From the NCBI GenBank assembly GCA_942159475.1, contig OW804094.1, positions 16,551,708 to 16,615,707 on the forward strand: 64,000 bases of DNA. Direction: 5' to 3'. Below the pieces are notes generated by a model that saw only the letters and a program-made list of their open reading frames with translations, was not told the origin of the DNA and did not search any database. The position numbers and the translations under genes are program-made. Positions 32,122 through 42,970 of this stretch are shown in pieces (position 1 is the first letter of the stretch; the number at the start of each line of letters is the position of its first letter). This stretch comes from Sthenelais limicola (lineage: Eukaryota > Annelida > Polychaeta > Phyllodocida > Sigalionidae).

Positions 32122-32423
32122 TTTGGTACCTGAGATCACTGACTCATTCTTCTACACTGTATGAAACCCCAAAGGGGTCAAGTTGCGGTTCTGATTGAGA
32201 CAGTGGTTGGTGTGACAAAGGTAGTTACTCGGGGCAGTGTGTTAGATGGCAATAGTAACAGACATGTAATGGGCAAGTCATGGGGATTGATTTCTGTCTA
32301 GCCAAAGTCAGTCTACCCTAGGTCGCCACAATAGGTTCATGTGACCAGCCATCCCCTGGGGCTACAGAGGGTTCAAATCATTAACTTGATACTAGGGAAA
32401 GTGTAGAGTTACCACACGTTAGT

Positions 32424-32658
32424 GGGTCAGATTTTCGGAAAATTTACAATTGGCAGCTCTACACGTTTAGTAACTTCTTCAAAATTAGGCTGCAATTTGG
32501 TCAATATTAGGTATATTCGAAAATATTCGGCATTGCATTGATTCTAGCAATCTGTTTGGTTAGGTTGAACTGTATTTTGAACTTTATTTTTGTCTTAAAT
32601 GTGGGTTATTTGAGAGGATTGTCGAAGGCGAATTGTACATTTTCTGAAAATCTGACCC
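32424..32658 (+). mobile_element. Family A MITE, subfamily A1, TSD TAGT
   Basis: GGGTCAGATTTTCGG to GAAAATCTGACCC, flanked by TAGT. This duplication is not palindromic, so it fixes the target-site length at 4 bp. Confidence 0.95.
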
Positions 32659-32718
32659 TAGTATAACAAGGCTGTCCCGATGTATCAGATAGTGAGAACA
32701 AAGTCCATGTACATATGT

Positions 32719-32941
32719 GTGTGATTACAATTGGCAGCTCTACATATTTAGTAAATTCTGCTAAAGTCGACTGAAAAATGATAAATACCAGATATATATC
32801 TGATTATATTCAGTATCAAGTTGATTCAAAGGATATGTTTGGTTGTATTGAATTGTGTTTTGAGACTCATTTTTGTATTAAGTTCGGGATATTTGGGAGG
32901 GATTCTGAAAGTGAATTGTGCATTTTCTGGAAATTTCACCC
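32719..32941 (+). mobile_element. Family A MITE, subfamily A4, TSD ATGT
   Basis: The left end is shortened (GTGTGATTACAATTGGCAG) and the right end is GGAAATTTCACCC (type gamma). ATGT lies on both sides. Confidence 0.82.
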
Positions 32942-33235
32942 ATGTAGAATAATTACTAGGATCAAATCCTGTCTTTTTGTCCTTTTTTTGTCCTTTTCAA
33001 TAAACATCACAATATTTCAACAATTGATACTAACGTTGGACTACAGTGTCATTTTGTTTAAACTTAGAAGGTGTTTTACATTGGTCAGCTTTTTTATTTA
33101 AAAAAAAAAGGATTGCCACAGTTTTACACCCTTAGATCTATTATCGCTCAACCCCTAACTCTAATATCAGCAGTAAGGGCTCTCACACCTACACTGTCTC
33201 CTGCTATATCAAAATACCTAATATTTCAGGCTCAA

Positions 33236-33586
33236 TATGGGACTTGCATGTCTCACTGCGCATGTCTATTACAGTGCATGATGGGATGCCTTCAATTCAA
33301 TTCTGACATACAAATATTTAGCAACATTGTTATATAAAATTGCAAGGATCTTTTCACCAATATTTTAGCTTGGGTAAATGATTTATGAAACACCAATGCA
33401 TGATGGGAACGATGAAGACTTGTTTCATGAAATCCTGTAAAACATGTGGTTAATTACATGAGATAGTTCATGTTAAATATTCCATGCTGAACAAAACATG
33501 TTTTCCATCAATTTTAGACTGTACCATTAGTCCCATAATTCAATGCGAATCAAGACTCAAAATGGCAGCTATGCAAATCCCCTATT
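33236..33586 (+). mobile_element. Family H MITE
   Basis: ATGGGACTTGCATGTCTCAC to GGCAGCTATGCAAATCCCCT, then ATTG. Full-length relative of 10139-10483. Confidence 0.8.
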
Positions 33587-33758
33587 GATAATGTATGTAT
33601 TGCATCTAATTGTATGTCCTTCGATGGCCGCATATGTCTCTCTGGTATAAACACATTTACACACAACTTTTCTGGATGAACCATTGGAAATATACCCAAA
33701 GCAAATGTGAGAGGCAATGCAACTCTCCAAATAAGCTCACTTCACAGCAGACACCTAA

Positions 33759-34005
33759 TGCGCATGTGCGGACGGAAGTGACGTAAAATATTGCTTGTTA
33801 GCGTCTCCAAGTGGCGCAGATTTAAAACTAATCCCTTTGGGGGGAGGGAGGAAGGTGGAATGGCCGCAGGCTGGCGGCTGTGCTGAGAGAAGCACCCCCT
33901 CCCTCCGGGCATGCCTTGTTAGTGGAACGGCCAGTGTTTCTCCTCTTCCCCACCTGGAGGCGCTGGTTGCTAGGATACTCGGCGTCTTACTGGAGGAGAA
34001 ATATA
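33759..34005 (+). promoter_or_regulatory. CpG-rich promoter-like segment
   Basis: TGCGCATGTGCG (NRF1-like, 33759-33770) and CGGAAGTGACGTAA (ETS/CRE composite, 33773-33786), then about 200 bp of GC-rich sequence. Two frames are open through it, but neither has a well-placed ATG. A family A copy begins at its 3' side. Confidence 0.35.
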
Positions 34006-34010
34006 AAAGT

Positions 34011-34245
34011 GGGTCAGTTTTTCAGAAAATGCACAATTGGCAGCTCTACACATTTAGGAAATTCTCCTAAATTAGGCTGAAAAATGAAGAATACCCGCTA
34101 TATCTGATTATATTTGGTATCACATTTCTTTGAAATATCAGTTCTGTTATATTAAACTGCATTTTGAAGCTGATTTTTGTCTTAAATGTGGGTTATTTGA
34201 GTGGATTGGTGAAGACGAATTGTACATTTTCTGAAAATCTGGCCT
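34011..34245 (+). mobile_element. Family A MITE, subfamily A2
   Basis: GGGTCAGTTTTTCAG to GAAAATCTGGCCT. Flanks AAGT and TAAT do not match. Confidence 0.88.
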
Positions 34246-34484
34246 TAATATTTAGCAATAATGTGCAAACATAAAACACATCTAGCTCCGATGTGGACCT
34301 TGGGTTCTTGTGACATGCTGTTGCTCAAACAAGGACGTCGTGTTAGCTCAGTTTCATTTGCAATAGAACCGAATAATCCTTATTTGTCCGGTTTAGATTC
34401 TACAAAAGGATCGTATGACTCTCAGAGTTATTCTGCCACATTCCTGTATCATCGGCTATTCATTGCAGAGGATGCAAGGCATAA

Positions 34485-34592
34485 AGGGCCTAGTCCACCT
34501 AGCCGATTTTCATGCGATTCTCACAGAATCTAGTGCAAAAGAGTCCTCTGCGGCGCAAAATCGCATGAGAATCGACTTGGTGGACTAGGCCT
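34485..34592 (+). mobile_element. Family D MITE, about 108 bp
   Basis: AGGGCCTAGTCCACCTAGCC and ACTTGGTGGACTAGGCCT form an inverted repeat. Flanks TAA and TTA are both TWA. The inner GATTTTCATGCGATTCTCAC and CGCATGAGAATCG also pair. Confidence 0.85.
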
Positions 34593-34754
34593 TTATGATG
34601 TATTTATAAATAGAATAAAATAAATGGTAACAAACTTATGATAGTTCTAATTCTAAATAGGCATTGGGTGCGAGAGACCGAAAGTGACTTTACCAAAATT
34701 GTATTCAGTCCGATTCAAGAAAAACACAAACCACCAATACCACCGAAAAGAATA

Positions 34755-34857
34755 TATGGTATATTAAACTGCACTTTGAAGCTCATTTTTGTCTTAAATG
34801 TGGGTTATTTGAGAGGATTGATGAAGGTGAATTGTACATTTTCTAATAATCTGTCCC
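34755..34857 (+). mobile_element. Family A 3' fragment (A2)
   Basis: GGTATATTAAACTGCACTTT to AATAATCTGTCCC. The left half is absent. Confidence 0.75.
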
Positions 34858-34991
34858 GTATACATAGTGGTAGAGGTGTGGGTGTGAAAGCACCAGTCAG
34901 GTACACCAGCTCACTCTCATTTGCTGTGAGAATACAATAAATGACCTTGACACCTCATCAGTTTGATATTGATGCCCTTCCTCCAGCGTCC

Positions 34992-35006
34992 CTGATAGGT
35001 GGCGCT
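34992..35006 (+). promoter_or_regulatory. CTCF-like motif
   Basis: CTGATAGGTGGCGCTG keeps the YAGRKGGCGC core exactly. The 5' part is divergent. Same orientation as 20975. Confidence 0.28.
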
Positions 35007-35037
35007 GTAATGGAGGCCTGTGGTGCTGTTCTCATAT

Positions 35038-35267
35038 GTGTCAGATTTTCAGAAAATGTATAATTCGCCTTCATCAATCCTCTCACATAAACCACATTAA
35101 AGACAGAAATGAGGTTCAAAATGGAGTTTAACATAACAAAACAGATACTTTAAATCAATGTGACACCAAATATACTCAGATATACCCAGTATTCATCAAT
35201 TTTCAGCCTAATTTAGCAGAATTTACTAAATGTGTAAAGCTGCCAATTGTACAATTTTTGAAAATCT
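35038..35267 (-). mobile_element. Family A MITE (A2) joined to family C
   Basis: GTGTCAGATTTTCAG to TTTGAAAATCTG. The final ACCC is missing, and family C sequence GGTCTCCTGATGAATCC begins at once. Confidence 0.82.
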
Positions 35268-35420
35268 GGTCTCCTGATGAATCCTAGGATTTGATTTCTA
35301 GCTCTGGTTGATATTATTTCAAAAACAAAAACCAGGATTTGAAATGAATTCATAGGACTCATCGGAAGACCCAAATCGGGGAGCAATCGGGAGGCAAATC
35401 GGCTGTGTGTGGGCAGGGTT
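35268..35420. mobile_element. Family C MITE, left end lost
   Basis: It ends GGGCAGGGTT next to TAA. GGAGCAATCGGGAGGCAAAT and the internal CCTGGTTT-like palindrome match 52623-52824. Confidence 0.75.
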
Positions 35421-36719
35421 TAAGTCGATACATAAATCAGAATATCAATAACCTGATAATGCAATTGATTCTCCTCCTTTATATATAGAGTAGGACATTC
35501 AGTTTAGTAGAAAACTGGCTTGGTTACATCCAGTACAGGATGCTATATAAATACTTCGAGCATTTGTTACTTCTCTAATACTCAATCTAATCACTTATTG
35601 GTAAGAATGCTGAAAAGTATTCTACTTGAGTTTTAAAAACATGTAATATACTCTAACAATGACCTTCGATCATTGAATGTAATAAGAGAATAATATTAAG
35701 GTTAACCTCCATAAAGTGAGGAAAATGTCTACTGTTTACTGTTTATTGTTGTAATGATATTAAGAAATGTAATTTTTAATTAATCTAAATTAGTAATATC
35801 ACAAGGCCTCCTTGGAAGAACAACTGTGTTGAGAGTTGGACCATTTTCTCTATTTGGAAAGATTGTAATTGTATGGATGAAGAGAAATAAAAATACTTAT
35901 ATATATATATTGACGACTTTGGAAGAACTCTCTTGACAACCTCTTCAGAGTATAATATATTATTTATCCCATATCTAGGAACAAAATCATAATACTTGAA
36001 TATCCACACACACGCATATGTATAATGTAATATATATCCATGGAAGCTAATACTTAAACCCATTAGCACATTTCTCTCTCTCCCTAACATCAGCCCCCTC
36101 TCTGCTCCTTTTAAAATAAAACCATTTATATGACGGCAAATGCTTAGCTTAATTAATCCAATTTAACCCATGGACCATTGGGCGATATTCAATCAGTCTA
36201 TCCCAATACAACGCCAAATGGACCAATTATCCATTTTGATTCGGTCATATACAGAGCTTCCCCTTCACTCGGTATTTTGATGTCATTACTTCTTGAAGGC
36301 ATTCATTAGGTATAATCATTTCCATGGTAACCAGTTATTATCAATAATACGGTGAATATACCCGGGGAAGTTCCTCTGGCGTTTGACAGTAATGAGTTGG
36401 CATTGGATGCAGATCTCATCTTGTAGTGTAATTATCTTGGTTATAGTCAACCTGCAGGTTATTTTAAGTTCCTAAGTATAGTGTGCGGTGCATCATGCTC
36501 TCTGATATACACGCCCACGTTTCTTCTTCTTCATCTTCTATTATCGCCCATCTATTGCGTTCTCTACCGAGTATTTGGCAGTGGTTCATGTACATATCGT
36601 CTTGCCAAGTTGCAAAACGATTGCTTTCCTTTTATAGGCGGTTTGTTACCTTTATAGACATATTTATCAGAGTGGGTGCATTGCACAATACACGATAAGA
36701 TCTTGTCTTAAAGGCCTTG
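35421..36719. other. No gene recognised
   Basis: AT-rich, with a TA microsatellite near 35899-35912. The 101-codon - strand frame at 35785-36090 is lysine- and aromatic-rich low-complexity sequence, with nothing recognisable. Confidence 0.35.
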
Positions 36720-36722
36720 TAA

Positions 36723-36842
36723 AGGCCCATTCACATTACAACGGCCGATTGGTGTACAGCTGCCGCATGGCAAAATACACAATGTTAAAGTATTACAGCC
36801 GGCAAGGATCGGCCGGCTGGTCGTGTTAATGTGAATGGGCCT
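36723..36842. mobile_element. Family E MITE, 120 bp, TSD TAA
   Basis: AGGCCCATTCACATTA and TAATGTGAATGGGCCT are perfect 16-bp inverted ends, flanked by TAA. ACGGCCGATT and GGATCGGCCGGC lie near the arms. PIF/Harbinger-like by TSD. Confidence 0.88.
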
Positions 36843-36983
36843 TAACACCCTCTTAAAGTTACGACTATGAGGGCTTTATGGTACAAGGGTTGTTGCATGT
36901 AGACTCATGAATTTGAGCAAGATAAAAAGTCTCTCGAAGGTCTCTCAGAATTCCCTCAGACTAGTCTCAGAAGATAATCATAT

Positions 36984-37218
36984 GGGTCAGATTTTCAGAA
37001 AATGTACAATTGGCAGCTGTAGCCATTTAGTAAAATCTGCTAGATTAGGCTGCAATTTGGTCAATACTAGGTAAATTCCAAAATATTTGGCATCGCATTG
37101 ATTCTAGCAATCTGTTTGGTTAGGTTGAACTGTATTTTGAACTTTATTTTCGTCTGTAATTTGGGTTATTTGAGAAGATTGGCGAAGCTGAATTGTACAT
37201 TTTCTGAAAATCCTACCC
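36984..37218 (+). mobile_element. Family A MITE, subfamily A1, TSD ATAT
   Basis: GGGTCAGATTTTCAG to GAAAATCCTACCC, flanked by ATAT. Confidence 0.93.
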
Positions 37219-37226
37219 ATATATAG

Positions 37227-37376
37227 TGCAAATGCGATGCAAGTTACGATAAGAGGGAGTTATGAGGCCTCTAAGAGTGGTTTATCACACAATCGTATAT
37301 AGTGAAATACAACTTTTGCTAAGAGGGAGTTACGAGGCCTCTAAGAGTGGTTTAACACAGAATCATATATAATGCA
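37227..37376 (+). repeat. Tandem duplication, period about 70 bp
   Basis: AAGAGGGAGTTATGAGGCCT at 37251 and AAGAGGGAGTTACGAGGCCT at 37321, with similar flanks TATATAGTGAAAT and TATATAATGCAAT. Confidence 0.85.
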
Positions 37377-37816
37377 ATGCACCCAGTAACCGATAATTTC
37401 CAGTTTGATAACACTTATGCAAATCTTCTTGACGCTATCTGAATTTAAATAATTACATTGTTAAATGTCGATGAATTCAGATGACCGCTTTCCTTCCCAC
37501 ATTGGGGCATAACTGAAGGTTTAAAAGTTACAGCGTTTGGTCATCTGGCACAAAAACATTTCAATTCTGTCATCTGGGGACAAATTGTCAAATTTTACAA
37601 GGTGCTAGAATTGTATTTCTTTCGTTAAGAGATTTCATATGAGAAATATTTGTAATGAAATATATCCTGTGGTCGTTTTTATGACATGTATAGAACCTTT
37701 CCGTGTAACTAGGTTTTCTATATCTTTCACTCGGCAGTTTGTCTAAGGATAACATCTCATAATGGTCTTTGTTTAGTTCATTAAAGGTTAATACTTATTT
37801 TTACAATATACAAAAT

Positions 37817-37990
37817 GGGTCAGATTTTCAGAAGATGTACAATTCACCTTTTCCAATCCTTTCAAATAACCGTATTTTAAGAGAAAAGTGACGTTGAAAA
37901 TACAGAGTAAAATAAAAGAGACATGTTTTATCAACACAATGCCAGAAATACTCTGACATATTGATTCATAATTGTTGCCTGAACATTGAA
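37817..37990 (-). mobile_element. Family A MITE (A5), 3'-truncated
   Basis: GGGTCAGATTTTCAGAAGAT through AAAAGAGACATGTTTTATCA. Homology fades after CTGACATATTGATTC. Confidence 0.75.
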
Positions 37991-38354
37991 CTATATCTGT
38001 CTATGTGCTGTTATTCTAGGACTCCAATTGCTGTCTTGAAAATACCTAAATCTTATTAAATCTTGATAAATACAAGTCATACTTAAGGAACTGCGGTCCA
38101 TGTCCTTCCAGACAAGTTGGAAGAAGGTCAATCACGGCTATCTCCATGACCTTGACCTAACCCCGCCCATCCCTGCATAATTCAGTGTGAATGACAAGTC
38201 CATGACACAGCATTATCTTAGGATTACCATGCAGGAGATGTCAGATATCCCATTATCTGCTTAATTATGCAGGAGTGGAATTATCTTCAGTGGGATAAGT
38301 GGGCTGTCCTTTTCATTAAATATGTACTCAAATACTCTGTTCAACTCTACTGAA

Positions 38355-38555
38355 GAGTCAGATTTTCCAGAAAATTCACAATTATACTGAAATGTGATGA
38401 ATACGACGTATATCTGAGTGTATTCTGTATTGTATTCATTCAATAAATCTGTCTGGTTATGTTGAACTGTATTTTGAACCAGATTTTTGTCTTAAATCTG
38501 AGTTATTTGAGAGGATTGGTGAAGGCCAATAGTACATATTTTGGCAACTTGACCC
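38355..38555 (+). mobile_element. Family A MITE (A3), internally deleted, TSD TGAA
   Basis: GAGTCAGATTTTCCAG to GGCAACTTGACCC, with TGAA on both sides. About 35 bp of the left interior is missing. Confidence 0.88.
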
Positions 38556-38559
38556 TGAA

Positions 38560-38710
38560 TACAATTCAACATAACCAAACACATCTTTTGAGTCAACTCG
38601 ATACCAAATATACCCAGATAAACCCAGTATTTATCATTTTTTCAGTCGAATTTAGCAGAATGTCCTCAATGTTGTAGTTGCTGATTGTACACTTTCTGGT
38701 GATCTGACCC
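38560..38710 (-). mobile_element. Family A fragment (A4)
   Basis: It begins in the interior (ACAATTCAACATAACCAAAC) directly beside the previous TSD and ends TGGTGATCTGACCC. The element at 38355 may have inserted into it. Confidence 0.78.
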
Positions 38711-38808
38711 TCAATCCTTCTCCATGCATCTCCAACCACATCTCCTTCTCCCCCTTATTCCTCTAGTTTCCCTAAGGGGGATCACCCTCATATCCTCACT
38801 CGGCATAT

Positions 38809-39043
38809 GGGTCAGATCACCAGAAAATGTACAATCGGCAGCTCTACAGATTTAGTAAATTAGGCTAAATTAGGCAAAAAAATGATAAATACCAGGTACA
38901 ATTGAGTATATTTGGCATCAAGTTGATTCAAGGGATGTGTTTGGTTGTGTTGAATTGGTTTTTTAGTCTAATTTTTGTATTAAATTTGAGTTATTTGGGA
39001 GGGTTTCTGAATGCGAATTGTGCATTTTCTAGAATATGTCACC
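38809..39043 (+). mobile_element. Family A MITE, subfamily A4
   Basis: GGGTCAGATCACCAG (type delta) to AGAATATGTCACC. AAGTTGATTCAAGGGATGTG marks A4. Flanks ATAT and AGTA. Confidence 0.85.
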
Positions 39044-39407
39044 AGTATCTCCAGTGCCCCCCTCTTTCACACCCTCCTGACCCCCTTCCATCAACCCCTC
39101 CCTCCGTCCACCCCTCACCCCCATCCACCCTGCTACATCAAAGACTTATACTACACATAGGGAAGCACCTACATTGATGTGAAAGGTCCGAATCCTCCCT
39201 CTATATATATAAACACATGCAGTTCACTGGAGATTGACTGACACATGGCTTCATAGCACTGGAAGCCAAAGCCCTTAATCAGCAGTTTTGGCCATGCCCT
39301 AGACATCCAGGGGTTTAGTTCTCAGAGGGAAGGGGCTGGCAGGGGGGAGGTAAGGAAAGAGTATTAAAGAGGGGGAAAGGGCTGTTGGAAGAAGTGGGGG
39401 ATGGAAA

Positions 39408-39541
39408 GTCTAGGCCCAAAATTGAGAGAGTCCCTTCAAACGGAGGGAAAGCCTCTTGCCTCAAACCTCAAAGTGCCATTATAATTCCATTAAGACAGCA
39501 AAATGTCATTATATTCCCATTAAAACGCCGAGTCCTAGGCT
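39408..39541 (-). mobile_element. Family I fragment
   Basis: GTCTAGGCCCAAAATTGAG through GAAAGCCTCTTGCCTCAAAC to GAGTCCTAGGC, the reverse of the right part of 40748-40961. Confidence 0.7.
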
Positions 39542-39589
39542 AGGATACGATAGGGAAGTAAGTTATTAGGGAGGTTCAGCAAGTCTAAC

Positions 39590-39635
39590 CCATACGTATT
39601 CGTATCCGTATCCGTATCCGTAACCGTATCTGTAT
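39590..39635 (+). repeat. CGTATC hexamer microsatellite
   Basis: CGTATCCGTATCCGTATCCG and degenerate neighbours. The (TD)n peptide on the - strand follows from it. Confidence 0.9.
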
Positions 39636-40342
39636 CTCTGATATACAAACGTACCTTAAACGGAAGACAGAGGTTCAGCAAAACATGGCGGGAAAAACGT
39701 AACATAACATTAAATGTTTCATCCCACAATTTATTTTTTATGCATACAAATGCGACATAATTCACAAAAAAGATACGGATACTGTTACGTAATTAAGATA
39801 CATTTGCTTGCGGAAACTCCCTATTATGAACTTCAGCCCAAATAAAAAGACATGTAAAACAACAGCAGTACACCACTCTCTATCCAAAGCTCCGACCCAT
39901 CTCATCGTGGGAATACATATCCCTTAAGTGAGCAAGGCCTCGCACGTAAAAGAATATCATTTAGAAAGGTTCTAAAAACAACACCCAACATCATCATGGT
40001 AGCAGCCATCTTATTAGATTTACAACCGCTCTGTGTTTCATTATAATTTTTCTTTGTCACATACACTCTTGTGATTCACAGGGCCGAGAATAAAGCATCT
40101 TTGTAACGGTGCAGCGTAATCCTTCTTCTGTCAAGGGGAAAATTGGCGGGGCGTTGTGAGCCAAGTATTGTTGGATATTCTTTTTAATTTCTGTTTTCAT
40201 GATGAGGAGGTGAAATGTGCCATTGTTGGTGTTAGATATGTCTCCGGAGATGAGGTAGAAGAAGGAGAAGAAGGAGAAGAAAAAACCGGAGAAGGATTTT
40301 TCGCAAAAGGTGATTAGAGAGAAATGTCGTCTGCGCAAAGAA

Positions 40343-40372
40343 TGGGTTGGCGGGAAATTCGGTCACGTGACT
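40343..40372 (-). promoter_or_regulatory. E2F-like and E-box motifs
   Basis: On the - strand GTCACGTGACC (CACGTG at 40364-40369) precedes ATTTCCCGCC (40349-40358), an E2F-type site. A 93-codon frame downstream on the - strand has no ATG near this segment. Reading it as a promoter is inference. Confidence 0.25.
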
Positions 40373-40747
40373 ATACACGCTTTAATTATAGTCAGGTCTT
40401 TTCAGTTGTAGTTCTTCAAGGAAAATAGGGGGGTTTTACCACTAAAATACGGATTTGATATTTTGAAGATGAAACGAAAATGCATTAAAGCTGCTACAAG
40501 ACTTAAGACTTGATGAATTAGAATCGGTCTATCAGTACTTGTTAAAACTCGAATCACTTTGTTTTAGATCTTTTGAAGTTATAACAAAGTTCTAAATATC
40601 ATGCAAGTATACATGTTATTGGCGGTAGTTCCAATCAATTAAAAGTATTTTTTTGGTGTTTTCCACAATGTAACTCCTCTCTTCAGTATGAAAGGAGGGC
40701 AAATTGCGATCTACAAATCTATCTATACTAGTGAAGGAGCCCCATAC

Positions 40748-40961
40748 AGTGCAGGCCCAAACCCTCAGATCAGATAAGAATGGTATGCCAGTGATTGGAC
40801 ACCAACTACGCTAATCGCTTTCCTGGCCTATGACTAGGCTTTCTAATGGTATCATAACGCAATTTTGCAGACTTAATGGCATTATTAATGGCACTTTGCG
40901 GTTTGAGGCGATAGGCTTTCCCTACGTTTGAAGGGACTCTCTCATCGTTGGGCCTAGACTG
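40748..40961 (+). mobile_element. Family I MITE, about 214 bp, TSD CATA
   Basis: Ends CAGTGCAGGCCCAAAC and GTTGGGCCTAGACTG are inverted, with CATA on both sides (40744-40747 and 40962-40965). Other copies or parts are at 39408, 45432, 47763 and 52222. Confidence 0.72.
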
Positions 40962-41278
40962 CATAATGACAACTCCCCTATTGTGACATAGAATTAACAG
41001 TTGTTGTAGGGGAGAAGCAGTGGCAGACATGTTTTTTCTTTCTCTTCCCTACACAAAACAATGTTGATTATTATAGGGTGGGGGAGGGGGAGGGTATCAA
41101 TAAGATGATGTCTGAATTAGAGATCGGTGAGATGGAATGATGTGCATTGAGAAGAAACTATGAGGAAGCAAACAATGGTTGCTTGTATGTGTAGTTGTTG
41201 TGCCTAGTGGGGAAGGCAATGTACCATAAGGGAAAGCAGTGCAGGTGATGAATACATGGATAGCGGTGGTTCTTAAAA

Positions 41279-42170
41279 TAGAGAGAAGGAGGAGGAGGGG
41301 GAGAGAGAAGGGGGAAGGAGGAGGAGGGGGAGAGAGAAGGGGGAAGGAGGAGGGGGAGAGAGAAGGGGGAAGGGGGAAGGAGGAGGAGGGGGAGAGAGAA
41401 TGGGGGAAGGAGGAGGAGGGGAGAGAGAAGGGGAATGAGGAGGAGGGGGAAGGAGGAGGAGGGGGAGAGAGAAGGGGGAAGGAGGAGGAGGGGGAGAGAG
41501 AAGGGGAAGGGGCAGGAGGAGGAGGGGGAAGGAGGAGGAGACAGAGAAGGGGGAATAAGGAAGAGGGGGACAGAAGAGGGGGAATGAGGAGGAAGGGGCA
41601 GGAGGAGGAGGGGGAGAGAAGGGGGAAAGAGGAGGCGGGGGATATGGAGGAAGGGGAGAAGAAGGGGCAGGAGGAGGAGGGGGAAGGAGGAGGAGAGTGA
41701 AGGAGGATGGGACAGAGGAGGGGGAATAAGGAAGAGGGGGACAGAGGAGAGGGAAGGGGAAGGAGGGTGATGGAGGAGGAGGGGGCAGAGGAAGGGGCAG
41801 GACGAGGAGGGAGAAGTGGAGGGGGAAGGAGGAGGAGGGGGAAGGAGGAAGCGGGAGGAGGAGGGGGAATAAGGAAGAGGGGGGGGACAAAGGACTGGGA
41901 AGGAGGAAGGAAGGGGAATGAGGAAGAGGGGGACAGAGGAGGGGGAAGGAGGGGCAGGGGGACAGAAGAGGGGTAAGGAGAAGGAGGGGGAAGGATGAGG
42001 GGGACAAAAGAGGAGACGGAGGAGGAGGGGAAAGGTGGAGGAGGGGAATGTAGGAGGGGGAGAGAGGAAGGGGAACTAGGAGGGGAAGAGAGGAGGGAGA
42101 CAGAGTAGAAGGAATGAGGGGCAGTAGAAGGAAGGCAAGGAACAGAAAAAGGGCTTGAGATGGGAAGGCA
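41279..42170 (+). repeat. Polypurine G-rich tract
   Basis: About 890 bp of AGGAGGAGGGGGAGAGAGAA and variants with many runs of four or five G, able in principle to form G-quadruplexes. Confidence 0.95.
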
Positions 42171-42767
42171 TGAAGGCTGGGATGGTAGGGGGAGGACAAG
42201 GATATATTTTGATGTTCTAGCATATATTTGTGTACATTATTCATTCTCTTTCCCTGCCATCTGGGCATTTACAATTCTAAACATAAATTGTAATAACAAT
42301 ATAACAGTAGTAAAACTTTCTTTTCCCTTGGCTCCTTTCGCTGACTAAACTGACGTTAATAGTTCTCTTGAATAAAGAATCTTGACAAAGATAAGCATAA
42401 AATTTAAGTTGTCCTTATGTTATAAATTAAAACAAATGATGTGATGCCATATTAAATGTTCTAAAATATTTTTCTCGTAGCGTTTATCGTGTTTAAAATA
42501 TGTATCATGTGGGGTAAATTCATTGTACATCAAATTTACTGTGACATGGTAGAAAATAGCAATGTTTCTATCATTCGCACTTGGTATTCAAGTAATTGTC
42601 AAGTTATCACTCGCATTGGGGAATTTGGGTAAATATGTATGACTATACAGTTACATTAACAGCTAATTAATGGAAATTAAATATCATTGTACTAGGCTCC
42701 GAATGGTTCATCATGCAAAGGACCTCTCTACAATATTGTTAGACTCTCCTCAGTATTCTGATTGACA
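42171..42767. other. No recognised feature
   Basis: AT-rich sequence without a repeat or gene that I can name. Confidence 0.35.
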
Positions 42768-42970
42768 TTAGGGAGATTCAGCAACCACAACGCACTAACA
42801 CAACACTAACGCATCGACTAACTATTAGTACATTATTACCGTTGTGGGGATATCTCGAAAGGTCTGCATTGCAGATTCCCTCGGCCTAGCACCTCTCAGT
42901 AGCAATGTACAATAGTTAGTGGATGCGTTAGTGTTGTGTTGGTGCGTTGTGGTTGCTAAATCTCCCTAAT
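42768..42970. mobile_element. Family G MITE with about 60-bp inverted ends
   Basis: TTAGGGAGATTCAGCAACCA...CACTAACGCATC...CTAACTATT at the left, and the inverted AATAGTTAGTGGATGCGTTA...GGTTGCTAAATCTCCCTAA at the right. Arms differ at a few bases. Single copy in this window. Confidence 0.88.

Noticed and set aside
33803..33820. CTCF site at CTCCAAGTGGCGCAG
   Set aside because: One base short of the core spacing AGRKGGC.
35785..36090. 101-codon - strand frame
   Set aside because: Tyr/Phe/Ile-rich AT-driven composition with a TA microsatellite inside.
40057..40338. 93-codon - strand frame behind E2F/E-box motifs
   Set aside because: Its first codon is TTG, with no upstream ATG in frame. Phe-rich low-complexity start.
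41273..42268. 331-codon Pro/Leu/Ser-rich frame on the - strand
   Set aside because: Reverse translation of the GGGGGAAGGAGGAG tract, with no domain and no non-repeat part.
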